In this document: positions 39,030 through 50,003 of the stretch, piece by piece | Layout of the letters: every line of letters begins with the position of its first letter | How positions within the stretch are numbered: position 1 is the stretch's first letter | Assembly: GCF_003576645.1 (NCBI RefSeq) | Contig: NC_044925.1 | Coordinates: 1,310,769 to 1,374,768 of the forward strand | DNA: 64,000 nucleotides | Direction: 5' to 3' | DNA from: Ipomoea triloba | Lineage: Eukaryota; Streptophyta; Magnoliopsida; Solanales; Convolvulaceae | Program-made: the position numbers and the translations under genes | The notes under the pieces: model-generated | Databases searched by the model: none | Seen by the model: the letters and a program-made list of their open reading frames with translations, nothing else | What the model was told of the DNA's origin: nothing

Positions 39030-39411
39030 GCCATATTTTTTAAAAATTTTAGCGACGAACAAAAATCGTAACAACATAGCGACAGAAATATAAGTTGTTA
39101 AATTTAGCGATGGATATTTCCGTCTCAAAACAGTAGCTAAATAGCATTCATTGCAAACTACAGAAAAAAAAAACTAGTGACGAAAGTTTCGTCGCTAATT
39201 TAACGATAGAAAATTTTGTCGATATTCTCTTACAAAATTTATTGTTCAAATCGCCGTGGATAAAAAAATAGCGACAGATTTTTTTAGTTTAACGACGAAA
39301 TCAGACTTCGTCGCAAATGTATAGTGATACCAATTTTAGCGACGGAACAAATCCGTCGCTATTCACTTTAGTGGTAGATTTCGTCACTATTTCTATGTTT
39401 TTTTTGTAGTG
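39030..39411. mobile_element. CACTA-type remnant with TAGCGACG subterminal repeats
   Basis: Many copies of TTAGCGACGGAAC / TTTCGTCGCTAA in both orientations, and a right end TTTTTTTTGTAGTG at 39411. The left CACTA end is not clear, so it is partial or decayed. No gene. Confidence 0.7.
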
Positions 39412-39585
39412 AATACAACATTAAATCATTTACTGATTTATTCAATAATTTCAATTTCTTTGTAGTTTAATAAGTCTATCATAATAAATTATTTACTTCA
39501 CAGTCAAAATTTTATACCCATCATTTAAAATTGCTTATGACAAATATAATAATTACAATTAAAATTCATGAGAATGGGTACTATA
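39412..39585 (+). repeat. intergenic segment also at 62870-63055 and 29800-29895
   Basis: Shared words include TTATTCAATAATTTCAATTT, CATCATTTAA and AATTCATGAGAATGG. The other copies read on into ATACTAGCTTT where this one meets the CACTA end. Confidence 0.75.
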
Positions 39586-40059
39586 CACTACAACAATTTA
39601 GTTTTTTAGCAACATATATGTAGCAGCGGTTATATACAACCGCTGCTAAATAAGTATTTTGTGACGATTATAGAAACCGCCGCTAATTTTGTATTGAAAA
39701 ACTTAGGAAACATTAATTTCTGTTTAATTTAATGGGTATTTTAGCTGTGGTTTTAAAACTCAAGTAAAATGAATGTGTATTTTAGCGGTAGTTGTCTTAA
39801 CTGTGGCTAAAAATCAATAAAATTATTTATTTATATTAATTGGAAGTGTTTAAAACCAAAATGACAGGTGATGAATTTATGTAAAATTGTAAAGGAATAA
39901 AGAAGAATCAATTCCTGGAAACAATGGCTGACAAAACCCCAAGCAAGGAAGCAATCGACGAGCAAGTTGGAGTTTCGAAAGCTTTCCACTATCAAACTAT
40001 AGAATTGTCAAATCCACTTATCCATTGATTTGAGATTTTTATAGTTTTCGGCCACATAC

Positions 40060-40556
40060 AGGAATATGCAGAACTTTTAGATGAGTTCATGTCTGCAGTT
40101 AAACAAAACTATGGAGAAAAAAATTCTCATACAGGTATGTCTTTAATAACAGTATATGTTAGATAAGAGTTTGTGTTATTTACTATACATTCTAAACTCC
40201 TAAAAATTTTCCAGTTCGAAGACTTTGCAAATCACAATGCTTTTGATCTGCTTGCAAAGTATCATACTGCCTGTGTAACTTTTGCAATCAGGGGTTGCAC
40301 TAGATGGAACTCTGAAAAAGATTTGTCTTGTCAACTCAAAGGCACTTCACTGATCTCATCAATTTTGACTAGCTTCATAATAATGCAAATTTTCTTTATT
40401 GCTGCCATGAACTTGAACTTTATTTTCACCAGTAATACTTGTTTGGCTTTATATCATGGACTAATTTGAGTTCCGGATTAAAAACGCTTCAACACTTCAA
40501 AAGGCTTTGGGCTCACGAACACGAACCAGCCAAGGAACTCATTGGCCCTGTCAATG
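40060..40556 (+). pseudogene. NADP-malic enzyme gene fragment inside a CACTA element
   Basis: 40060-40135 reads EYAELLDEFMSAVKQNYGEK, then (after a 1-nt insertion) LIQ followed by GTATGT. After a short intron, FEDFANHNAFDLLAKY starts at TTCCAG| (about 40214). 40315-40345 recalls KKICLVNSK, and 40470-40555 reads SSGLKTLQHFKR, then LWAHEHEPAKEL, before GTGAG. These segments match successive exons of plant NADP-dependent malic enzyme, which decarboxylates malate to pyruvate. Stops and frame changes, and the loss of the NAD(P)-binding core between segments, make it non-functional. Confidence 0.88.
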
Positions 40557-40559
40557 TGA

Positions 40560-41244
40560 GTTCATAGTGACTAACAGAATTAAAAGAAATAGAGTCATCT
40601 TCACTTATGTTGTGTTTTCTCTCATTTCAGGCAATAAATGTGTTATGTTATTGTGGATGGTTACATTTATGGTTGGACTTTTATTTCTCTATACATTTTT
40701 TGTGATCTTTTACCATTTCAGCCATTTTTTGTTACCGAACACATTAATTGTGTTAATATTTGAATGTTGCAAAATTGTCTCACATGCATTTAGCATTTGA
40801 CATTACCTATAATAACCATTCATGTAAAGGTGTTAATTTTTTGTGTATGTATTTATCCATTCTTGTATAGGTTTAGAAACGATTTCTCTCAATTTGAGCA
40901 GACTTATGGTGATCTTGCCTAGCATGTTGAAGGTAGCCCATTTATATTGTTCATGCCTTATTTACTTAACATATGATGGCTTGTATATTGTATCTATCGC
41001 TGGATTATCTTTCAACATGTATATGATATCATCTTCGCATGGTTAATTCTCATGTCTTGCAATCGGTCTCCCTCGTCCAAAGGATCTTGTTAACTATGCC
41101 GAGAGATGCATGTACAGTCTATAGTATCTATGGCTGACCTTTGAATTCTTTAGTCTTTCCAGTGAATTTTTTTTTGTTGAGTGTGGGAGTTTTGTTACAT
41201 TCATGTCCATAGATACATGGATTTTCATGTAAAAATACTTTTTA
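40560..41244 (+). other. CACTA interior, unrecognised
   Basis: Plausible intron/exon-like sequence (TTTCAG at about 40626-40631, TGTATAGG at about 40864-40871) may belong to the captured DNA, but no protein family was recognised. Confidence 0.35.
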
Positions 41245-41545
41245 GGGTGCGTTTGGTTCGCACATGGGAATCGGAATCGGAATGGGTATCAAATACTTGG
41301 TAATGGTAATGGGTTTTGGTGAAAGTATTTAACATGTTTGGTAATTGGGTGGAATGGGAATGATTATTAATAGTTGAGAAAGAAATGAGGAAGGGGGATG
41401 AAACCCTTATTTAATAAGGGTATGGGTTTTGTCATTAATGGGGTATTCCAAACCCATAGTAGCATTCACAAAACCTATCAACCAAACACAAACAATCACT
41501 TTCATACCCATTCCTTATGCCTAAACCCACCAACCAAACACACCC
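41245..41545. mobile_element. Tourist-type (PIF/Harbinger) MITE
   Basis: 301 bp, starting GGGTGCGTTTGGTT and ending AACCAAACACACCC, flanked by TTA (41242-41244 and 41546-41548). The interior is rich in GGAATGG / CCATTCC words. An ORF across it is a chance frame. Confidence 0.9.
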
Positions 41546-41809
41546 TTAGTATGTATGTAACTCAAATATTAATAATATGTAGAATTTTGTACTTGAATAT
41601 TGTTTGATGTTAATTAGTTGAAAAATATTTGTTACAATTGATTTTCTTTTAAATTGAATGTGTATACAAAGTTTGTTTGTGGTTGCAATACAAATTTGAA
41701 TGTAGAGATTTATAAATAAAATAATAATGAGGATCAAAAAAATAAAAAGTAAAAATACAATAAAATTTCAGTGGCGGTTTGAAAATGTCACAATTATTAG
41801 ATACTCCAA

Positions 41810-42062
41810 TCTCTCCCATTTTATCTCCTACTTACTATTCTTTAGTCAAACCAACTCTTTCTTCTTTGTTTATTTTCTTTAGTATCTTTTACACATTTTT
41901 AAATTTGATTTTTTTTTTGTTTAATAATACTTTTAGTGTAGTTTCTAAATATATAAATTTTGTATACTAATAATAAACTTAATATTATGAAAATTTGAAT
42001 TAAAAATAACTTCAGTCAAACCTCGTTAAATGAATTAGACACATAAAATGGGACGGATGGTA
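41810..42062. mobile_element. decayed Stowaway MITE
   Basis: The right end TAAAATGGGACGGATGG and body words (TAATATTATGAAAATTTGAA, CAGTCAAACCTCGTT) match the Stowaway copies. The left end is degenerate. Confidence 0.6.
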
Positions 42063-42184
42063 TAATAAAATAATTTTAAAATAACAATATATAGCAAACC
42101 GCCGCTAATATTTAAAGTAAAAAATTAAATTAAAAATTTATCGGCAGTTTTGAACTGCCGCTAAACAAGCTAGGAAACGAACTT

Positions 42185-42709
42185 CAATTGTTATACCATA
42201 GACCATGATCAGTCACTATACGGTGGACCATGGCCACAAAACGCCGTCGTTTCATTAAGTACGTAAAAGAAACGACTGTCGTAAGTCTTAACGGAACTCC
42301 GTAAAGAATACTACAGATCATCTCAAAAGATGTTGTCTCACATTTGTTTTTATATTATCAAATAAAACTGTAGTTATATCGAAATGAAGCTGTAGTTGTG
42401 TTGAAAGGAAACTGCAGTGTATATAAAAGAAAATGTAGTTGTATTGAAAGGAAACTGAATAAGAGTTTCACATATTTGATTGTATAATGTCGAATGAAAC
42501 TGTAATTATATCGAAAAGAAACTGTAGTTGTGTTGAAAGAGAAATGTAGTTGTGTTGAAAGAGAACTGCAGTGTATATAAAATAAAAGTTAATGGCGCAG
42601 AATGAAACCGTTTCAGCCGTTTGTTTTCATTAATCAAAACGATGTCGTTTTGATGCATGAATGATGAACCACAATCTAATGTGAATCGCGGTCCACAATA
42701 AAATTTGCG
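42185..42709. mobile_element. foldback-family element with CTGTAGTTGTGTTGAAAG repeats
   Basis: Starts CAATTGTTATACCATAGACC and ends CACAATAAAATTTGCG. Facing CGCCGTCGTTTC / ACGATGTCGTTTT motifs lie inside each end. The centre is an array of GAAACTGTAGTTGTG words, as in 30825-31436. A matching target duplication was not found, perhaps because the left flank is a broken CACTA end. Confidence 0.7.
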
Positions 42710-42942
42710 TAGGCAATAGCCCAAGGGGAGTTAAAGATGGAGAATTATTATAAAGTGCAATCTGCGCCATTCAAAAAATGGGCTTTTGGGGGGATTGGTT
42801 TAAAGTAATAAGGTTAGAACCCATTGGATTAGCCTTAGACAATTCAAGAGGAAAATTTTTTAGAGAAAACTAGACCTGCCCTCTGATTTGAGCCCAAATC
42901 GCCGGTTTTTATTCCTCATTTGTAGCCCATGCCAACTTTTAT
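42710..42942 (+). repeat. duplicated segment, reverse copy at 63455-63700
   Basis: Shares GGAGAATTATTATA, ATGGGCTTTTGGGG, TAAGGTTAGAACCCATTGGA and GCCCATGCCAACTTTTAT words with 63700-63455 in reverse. The reverse copy holds a 106-codon ORF (63760-63440) that is not conserved as an ORF here, so it is treated as noncoding. Confidence 0.7.
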
Positions 42943-43560
42943 CAGTAGTTATGCCGTGGACCTAGGTCTAAAAACGACGGCCTTTTTTTCGTTTTTTTTT
43001 TTACTAAATATATTGACCTGAAATGTAAAACACAAACTCTTCATTCACATACACTGTACTCTACATTCACAGTTTATAAACTCCACATTCACACATTATA
43101 TGATTATATGTTTAGTAACTATATTACCACTGTTATGCATTCACATATTCAAAACTCTATATTCACAGGTCCTATACTCCATATTCACAACTTGAGAACT
43201 TCACATTCATACATTACAGGGCTACAAGTTGCTAGAACTTCTTAACTCTATTATAGATTCACACATGCATAACTCTACATTCACGATTTCTATACTCCAT
43301 ATTCACAATTTGAAACCTCCGCATTCACACATTTCTGGGCAACTCTACATTCACACAATCATAAGTCTACATACATTCACGATTTCTATATCTACATTCA
43401 CACTTTGAAACCTCTACATTCACACATTTTTGGACAACTCTATATTCAGGAATATGTTTACTAATTAAAAAAAAAAAAGAAAAAAAAAAAGACAAAACGA
43501 CGTAGTTTTGGACCCAAGTCCACCTTGCAAGGTGGACCTGGGTCCACAGCATAATTTGCG
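42943..43560. mobile_element. foldback-family element with CTACATTCACA-word array
   Basis: Starts CAGTAGTTATGCCGTGGACC and ends GGTCCACAGCATAATTTGCG, flanked by a perfect 9-bp duplication AACTTTTAT (42934-42942, 43561-43569). Facing AAAACGACG and CAAAACGACGTAG motifs lie inside the ends. Between them is an irregular array of CTACATTCACA-type words (43040-43450), different from the arrays in other members. The paralog near 63465 lacks this insertion. Confidence 0.88.
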
Positions 43561-43570
43561 AACTTTTATG

Positions 43571-44108
43571 GAAAATTATTGTGTGGACCATAATATAATT
43601 TACATTTTTAATGTATTAAATGTACATTATTTTTGTACTGAATGTACTATAAAAATAATGTACATTCAGTACGCAAATAATGTATATTCTCTGAATACAA
43701 TGTACACTATTTTTATATGTGTACCATGGTCCACACAATAATGATTGAAGCATGAGGCTCGAACTCATGACCTTTCATTTGAGGGAGGCCACTACATGCC
43801 ACTTGAGCACAAGGTGCTTAGCCAGTTCAAAGAATTTTATGAGTTATAATAATGTGTATTATGATTTAAACTAATGTACATTATGTGTTAGAATAATGTA
43901 CATTATATTATATGTTAGAATAATGAAACTTTTGTGGTAAAATAATGTATTATGTATTAGAATAATATATATTATGTGTTAGAATAATGTACATTGAGTT
44001 AGAATAATGAAACTTCTGAAATAAGATAATGTACATTATGTGTTAGAATAATGTACATTATAAGTTATAAAAATATATATTGGACCGTTGTCCACATAAT
44101 AACTACTG
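43571..44108. mobile_element. foldback-family element with GTTAGAATAATGTACATTAT array
   Basis: Starts GAAAATTATTGTGTGGACC and ends GTCCACATAATAACTACTG, flanked by ACTTTTATG (43562-43570, 44109-44117). It overlaps the target site of the preceding element by eight bases. It contains an AATGTACATT-rich hairpin (43577-43743), a SINE-like segment (43745-43815, B box GAGTTCGAGCCTC on the minus strand) and repeated GTGTTAGAATAATGTACATT words (43850-44070). Confidence 0.75.
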
Positions 44109-44117
44109 ACTTTTATG

Positions 44118-44685
44118 TCTAATTATATTGTGGACATTGTAAGCTTGATCACTTTATAAGTTCATTGTTAGACATTGTAAAGTTGATCATTGATATAAGT
44201 TCATTTGTAGTATTTGCAAATTCATTTTTAGATAATCTAAAAATATATATAATGATGTTGTAGTACACTAAAATTGAACCCTGCAATACACTAAACAAAT
44301 GAACTTGTTGGCTGCAGAATACTAAAATAAACATATATGTTAGTAGTCTATTTTGCAATATAGATCACAGTCAATGGTATAACGATTGACGTTTTCTTAG
44401 CTTGTTTAGATACCCTGTCTCCATTTATGATATACTTATCATAAATTTCTCCAATATTCATAAAATTCATGATGATTTTTAAACCGACCAAATTATTGTC
44501 ATTTTCCAAAGATATTAGGATATGGTTGCTCTGCTTTCCAAGTATTATTTGGTGCACCTATAAATTTATCAGGGATTTTCGTTTATGGATGAACGCTTTG
44601 AAAACGAAAATTTTTAAAAGATTTTAAGAGTGGTGAAATTCTTTACTAGATTTAGTTTTTTTTTTCGTGAATTCTTATTATTTTT
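44118..44685. other. intergenic, no gene recognised
   Basis: Includes a short repeat of TATAAGTTCATT / GACATTGTAA words (44130-44210). 44620-44680 matches 63390-63335 in reverse and is the left flank of the solo LTR. Confidence 0.5.
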
Positions 44686-46169
44686 TGATACACTCTCATT
44701 TGTACCTATTTTACTTGTGTTTTTATGTAGGTTTTATAGTTAATTGTGTGATAAAATGTTGTGTCCAATGCTTATTTCCATGTTTTCATATTTAAAATGG
44801 TATAATGCTTGGTTTAAATGTTTTTGATGTGTTTAGAAGTGCATTAGAACCATTTGTGAACAAAAGCCAATCCAAAGGAGCCAAAGAGTTGTAATTTCCG
44901 CTGCCATGGCGACATCTTGGTAATCGGACCATATCTCTTCCTATGAATATCCAAATGAGATGATTCTTGAGCCATTGGAAAGAAGACTTCAAGGGCTACA
45001 ACTCTTTTGCAGACATCAAAGTGTAGATTGAAACGGAAAATGGTCAAAAGATCAAAGAGTTGTAATTTCTGCTAAATATGGCGACACCTCGGTAATTGGA
45101 CCATATCTCAGCCTAGAAATATCCAAATGAGGTGATTCTTAAACCATTGGAAAGAAGACTTCAAGGGCTACAACTTTTATGAAGACATCAAAGTGTAATT
45201 CGAAAGGGAAAAGGGTCAAAATCAGGATGCAAGTCGGAACGTCGTCACAGGAATTTTCGACGCGTCGAACTCAACTTTCGACGCGTCGAAAATCCCAAAA
45301 ATGAGGCAGAATGGCCTCGTTTCGGCGCTGTAAAGATTCGACGCGTCGAATGTNNNNNNNNNNNNNNNNNNNNNNNNNNNNNNNNNNNNNNNNNNNNNNN
45401 NNNNNNNNNNNNNNNNNNNNNNNNNNNNNNNNNNNNNNNNNNNNNNNNNNNNNNNNNNGGCTAAGCTTTCCTTTGGGATTTTTGGATTGATAAGTGTTTA
45501 TGAACCTATGTGCCTAGTTCTTTAATTGCTTGAATGAAATATCTATTTGAGTTTATTACTTGTGTTGTAATTGTGGCTTAATTTCTTGATGCTTGTAGTT
45601 AAGGATCCTAATTACTTGTTTCATTGCTAAATTTGTCTATGAATTAGAGCACCCACAATTGCACTTGATTCTTGTACCTCGAGAGAGGACATGTTGATTA
45701 AGGGATTTATTGTGAATAGCTCACGAGAGTGAGTATTCCAATTGTGAATAGCCCACGAGAGTGGGTATTCCATTTATTGCTTGTTCTTGATTATATGTTG
45801 TGAATAGCTCACGAGAGTGAGTATTCCAATTACCATGTTTTGGGATTGAATTACGAGAGTAATCTTTCCCTTTTAGATTGCAATCATCCACACTTGTTGA
45901 ACCCGAATGATTATTTCACTTTAGATTGGCACTAGGTGATTAAACACTTTGACACCCAAAAATCCCGCTCTTAATCTCTTGTATATAAAAGTCCGTTTGC
46001 CTTGCTTCATTTATTTTATTTTCATAATTTTAGATAAATACCCATTGTTAACGTAGGAATAGCTTCTCGTGAATTAATTAGTAACTAGTGCTTAATACCC
46101 CGCTTCCCTGTGGATCGATAACCCCGGAATACTCCGGGTATTTGCTTGTACCTAAAAATGCTACGACCA
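44686..46169 (+). mobile_element. solo LTR, probably Ty3/Gypsy
   Basis: Starts TGATACACTCTCATTTG and ends ATGCTACGACCA, with TTTTT on both sides (44681-44685, 46170-46174). The reverse sequence at 63345-63320 reads ATTCTTATTATCTTTTACAC through the site without insert. It holds two direct copies of a ~175-bp unit (44878-45240: AAAGAGTTGTAATTTC, TCGGTAAT, GGACCATATCTC), palindromic TTCGACGCGTCGAA words, GAATAGCTCACGAGAGTGAG units (45710-45830) and a CCCTGTGGATCGATAACCC block. No coding domain, though 105 bases are unknown. Confidence 0.75.
45354..45458. other. assembly gap (105 N)
   Basis: Gap inside the solo LTR. The sequence directly after it, from 45459, is the start of the exact duplication. 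Confidence 0.99.
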
Positions 46170-47165
46170 TTTTTTACAGCAATAGATCTTTCACACTTTG
46201 GAGTCCATGAGCATCGGTAGATATATTCTATCCAAGTTGGGCAAGGTATGTGGATCTAATCACTTTTTTAGTCACATTTTTATGATTAGTAAATATGTTG
46301 GCGTGCTATTTGCTAAATGTTGCAAATTAATTATCTTTTAATTGCCAAGGACCTTGTGGTCCAGTGGCATCAAACCCTTCCCTTTATACGGTGGGTTTGA
46401 ACCTCAGTGGAGTCAATACTGACTCTTGTGCTTCAATAGGTTGAGACAGTAGATATGAACAGATACTGCATTATAATAGAGTTAGTAGTATTCAAAAAAA
46501 AATTATCTTTTAATTTGAATTTACAGTCCAATCTTCTTAGTATGTGAATTTAAATATTGAAGATATTTTTTATTTCATGAAATTTATCAGCATTCTATTA
46601 AGTTTGAGCTCTTATATATATATATATATAGAATAATGTTACATTGTTACCCACTGTTCAAAAATTTTCTTTTTTATATGATATTTTCTAATTTGACAAT
46701 TACCTTTTTTAAATTTAAAGAAAAAAAAATTAATGGTATAGTAGGGTCACCTAATTCATTGGCTCCCAGTAATTATAAGTTACATTGTGGGAGAAATATA
46801 ATGGTGAAATTTTGGAGAGAAAATTATTATTTTCCTATTTTAATTTTTATTGAGCAAATATACCAAAGAATTTGAATTTCTTGAACATTATTTTCACCTC
46901 TTGGGTGCAAAAAGACGAAAATCGGGCGTGCCCATTGCCCTACACTCCAATCCTATAGAGATTGTAAATGAGTTAAAACACGGTTACTCAACAACCCTTA
47001 AATGGGGGGACCAAAAACTTTTCACCTCTCACATCCAGTTCAGAGCATCCTTAGTAGTGGAATTATTTCGAAGTTTTTTTGAGGAGAAAATGGGATTGGA
47101 GGAATAAAATATAAAACAAATAAGATTTTAAAAAAAATTAGGTTGTTAGGTGCCTAACTTGCCCG
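45459..47165 (+). repeat. 1.7-kb exact duplicate, copy 1
   Basis: Appears identical to 47173-48879 at a constant offset of 1714, down to microsatellite length. It holds the second half of the solo LTR, a SINE and noncoding flank. The two short ORF pairs within it have no recognisable family and are identical only because the DNA is. Confidence 0.9.
46344..46500 (+). mobile_element. SINE with target duplication
   Basis: Begins GCCAAGGACCTTGTGGTCCA, has B box GGTTTGAACCTC and ends in an A-run. It is flanked by AATTATCTTTTAATT (46329-46343, 46501-46515). It is repeated at 48058-48214 by the assembly duplication, and a truncated relative is at 60003-60130. Confidence 0.85.
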
Positions 47166-47172
47166 NATGATA

Positions 47173-48879
47173 GGCTAAGCTTTCCTTTGGGATTTTTGGA
47201 TTGATAAGTGTTTATGAACCTATGTGCCTAGTTCTTTAATTGCTTGAATGAAATATCTATTTGAGTTTATTACTTGTGTTGTAATTGTGGCTTAATTTCT
47301 TGATGCTTGTAGTTAAGGATCCTAATTACTTGTTTCATTGCTAAATTTGTCTATGAATTAGAGCACCCACAATTGCACTTGATTCTTGTACCTCGAGAGA
47401 GGACATGTTGATTAAGGGATTTATTGTGAATAGCTCACGAGAGTGAGTATTCCAATTGTGAATAGCCCACGAGAGTGGGTATTCCATTTATTGCTTGTTC
47501 TTGATTATATGTTGTGAATAGCTCACGAGAGTGAGTATTCCAATTACCATGTTTTGGGATTGAATTACGAGAGTAATCTTTCCCTTTTAGATTGCAATCA
47601 TCCACACTTGTTGAACCCGAATGATTATTTCACTTTAGATTGGCACTAGGTGATTAAACACTTTGACACCCAAAAATCCCGCTCTTAATCTCTTGTATAT
47701 AAAAGTCCGTTTGCCTTGCTTCATTTATTTTATTTTCATAATTTTAGATAAATACCCATTGTTAACGTAGGAATAGCTTCTCGTGAATTAATTAGTAACT
47801 AGTGCTTAATACCCCGCTTCCCTGTGGATCGATAACCCCGGAATACTCCGGGTATTTGCTTGTACCTAAAAATGCTACGACCATTTTTTACAGCAATAGA
47901 TCTTTCACACTTTGGAGTCCATGAGCATCGGTAGATATATTCTATCCAAGTTGGGCAAGGTATGTGGATCTAATCACTTTTTTAGTCACATTTTTATGAT
48001 TAGTAAATATGTTGGCGTGCTATTTGCTAAATGTTGCAAATTAATTATCTTTTAATTGCCAAGGACCTTGTGGTCCAGTGGCATCAAACCCTTCCCTTTA
48101 TACGGTGGGTTTGAACCTCAGTGGAGTCAATACTGACTCTTGTGCTTCAATAGGTTGAGACAGTAGATATGAACAGATACTGCATTATAATAGAGTTAGT
48201 AGTATTCAAAAAAAAATTATCTTTTAATTTGAATTTACAGTCCAATCTTCTTAGTATGTGAATTTAAATATTGAAGATATTTTTTATTTCATGAAATTTA
48301 TCAGCATTCTATTAAGTTTGAGCTCTTATATATATATATATATAGAATAATGTTACATTGTTACCCACTGTTCAAAAATTTTCTTTTTTATATGATATTT
48401 TCTAATTTGACAATTACCTTTTTTAAATTTAAAGAAAAAAAAATTAATGGTATAGTAGGGTCACCTAATTCATTGGCTCCCAGTAATTATAAGTTACATT
48501 GTGGGAGAAATATAATGGTGAAATTTTGGAGAGAAAATTATTATTTTCCTATTTTAATTTTTATTGAGCAAATATACCAAAGAATTTGAATTTCTTGAAC
48601 ATTATTTTCACCTCTTGGGTGCAAAAAGACGAAAATCGGGCGTGCCCATTGCCCTACACTCCAATCCTATAGAGATTGTAAATGAGTTAAAACACGGTTA
48701 CTCAACAACCCTTAAATGGGGGGACCAAAAACTTTTCACCTCTCACATCCAGTTCAGAGCATCCTTAGTAGTGGAATTATTTCGAAGTTTTTTTGAGGAG
48801 AAAATGGGATTGGAGGAATAAAATATAAAACAAATAAGATTTTAAAAAAAATTAGGTTGTTAGGTGCCTAACTTGCCCG
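47173..48879 (+). repeat. 1.7-kb exact duplicate, copy 2
   Basis: Separated from copy 1 by one N (47166) and six bases. An undecayed copy joined at an ambiguous base next to a gap suggests an assembly duplication rather than a true tandem. Confidence 0.9.
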
Positions 48880-49127
48880 CATGGGCGTTGTTGTGCACGG
48901 AACGTGCACAGCAGTTGAGGCTTGAATGACAACTGATCAGATGCTACTGTACTATGCTCTCTTTCCTTGCAGAAGAACCGTTTGCTCTCTCTCTCCTCCC
49001 CTCCCTCATGCCATGGTGGAAAATATTCTAACATAAGCCATCGATGATCCCTTGATACGGATGTTTTCATACTTCATATAATGCTAATAACCACATTAGT
49101 GATTTTTTCACAGTTTTTGAGAATAAC
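48880..49127. other. short intergenic, no gene
   Basis: Contains a CT-rich stretch (48990-49010) and the left target site of the hAT element. Confidence 0.6.
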
Positions 49128-50003
49128 CAATGTTGCAAAAATCGCGCCTAGGCACCGGACGACCGCCGTGAGGAAGGCCGGAATCGGCCTCCTCCGCGGC
49201 AGTCCGGCTAGGCGGCCGCCTAGGCCGGTTGGGCGGTCTCGGCGCCGCCTAGACCACCCAACCGGCCAAAACCCATTAACCATTTTTTTTTTTGAAGGTT
49301 TAGTCGCCAAAACGACGTCGTTTTGGCGACTAAACCCTTATTTTGATTTTAATCGGCCAAACGCGAGGAAAGCCGAAGCTGCTTCAATCGCGAAGGGAGA
49401 GCCGGAGAGGACGGCCGTCGCGAAGGGTCCGCCACCATCGCAAGCCGCCGTCACCTCCGACCTTCCCCGCCGTCGCCTCCGTCAACGCCGCCGCCGGTCG
49501 AGTCAGGTAAGTCCACAGGCTGTTGTCGCCTCTTGTACAAAACTACATATTCAATTTTTTCCTTAGTTTGCTTTAATGCTTTATATTGTGATTTGTGAAT
49601 TGTGAGTGGTGTCTTTGCTTTAATGAGTTTAATCTTCACATTGTCTCATCAAGCTCCAAGTGGTAGTGTATTGGATTTATGGATTCACTGGCAGATTCAC
49701 TGGATTATGGATTTATGGCACTGCCTCCACTGAGTTTAATTTGTTATTGTTTATTAGGAGTTTTGGATTGTGGAATATCAATTATGAAGCATTCATGATA
49801 AATTTATTGAATGTGGCACAGATTCGTAGTGTATGTGGCAGTGTATGTGCAAGTATGAAATTGACAAGTTGTCAAATTGTTCAATTATGCTTTATAATCT
49901 ATTTCATTTATCCTTTATTCCTTTATGAAATTGCTTTCTAAATTATGTAATATTTATTCATTTATTGTGTTTGTGTATTTGACTATTTGTTTAATTGTAT
50001 ATT

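Larger units (their letters stand above)
39586..42180 (+). mobile_element. CACTA-type element that captured host DNA, right end lost
   Basis: Starts CACTACAACAATTTAG at 39586, followed by subterminal GCAGCGGTTATA / CAACCGCTGCTAA and CCGCCGCTAA words (39620-39690, 39735-39815). Related words return at 42095-42170 (AACCGCCGCTAA, CTGCCGCTAA). Paralogs of the left flank at 63050 and 29885 have no element. The terminal GTAGTG on the right is missing where a foldback element begins (42185). The interior holds a malic enzyme fragment and later MITE insertions. Confidence 0.7.

Noticed and set aside
46636..48821. Two pairs of identical ORFs (79 and 85 codons)
   Set aside because: Their identity comes from the exact 1.7-kb DNA duplication, and neither has a recognisable family or codon pattern.
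49081..49566. 161-codon ORF rich in Arg/Pro
   Set aside because: It lies across the GC-rich hAT end and leader, starts outside the element and ends in the intron; GC richness explains the lack of stops.
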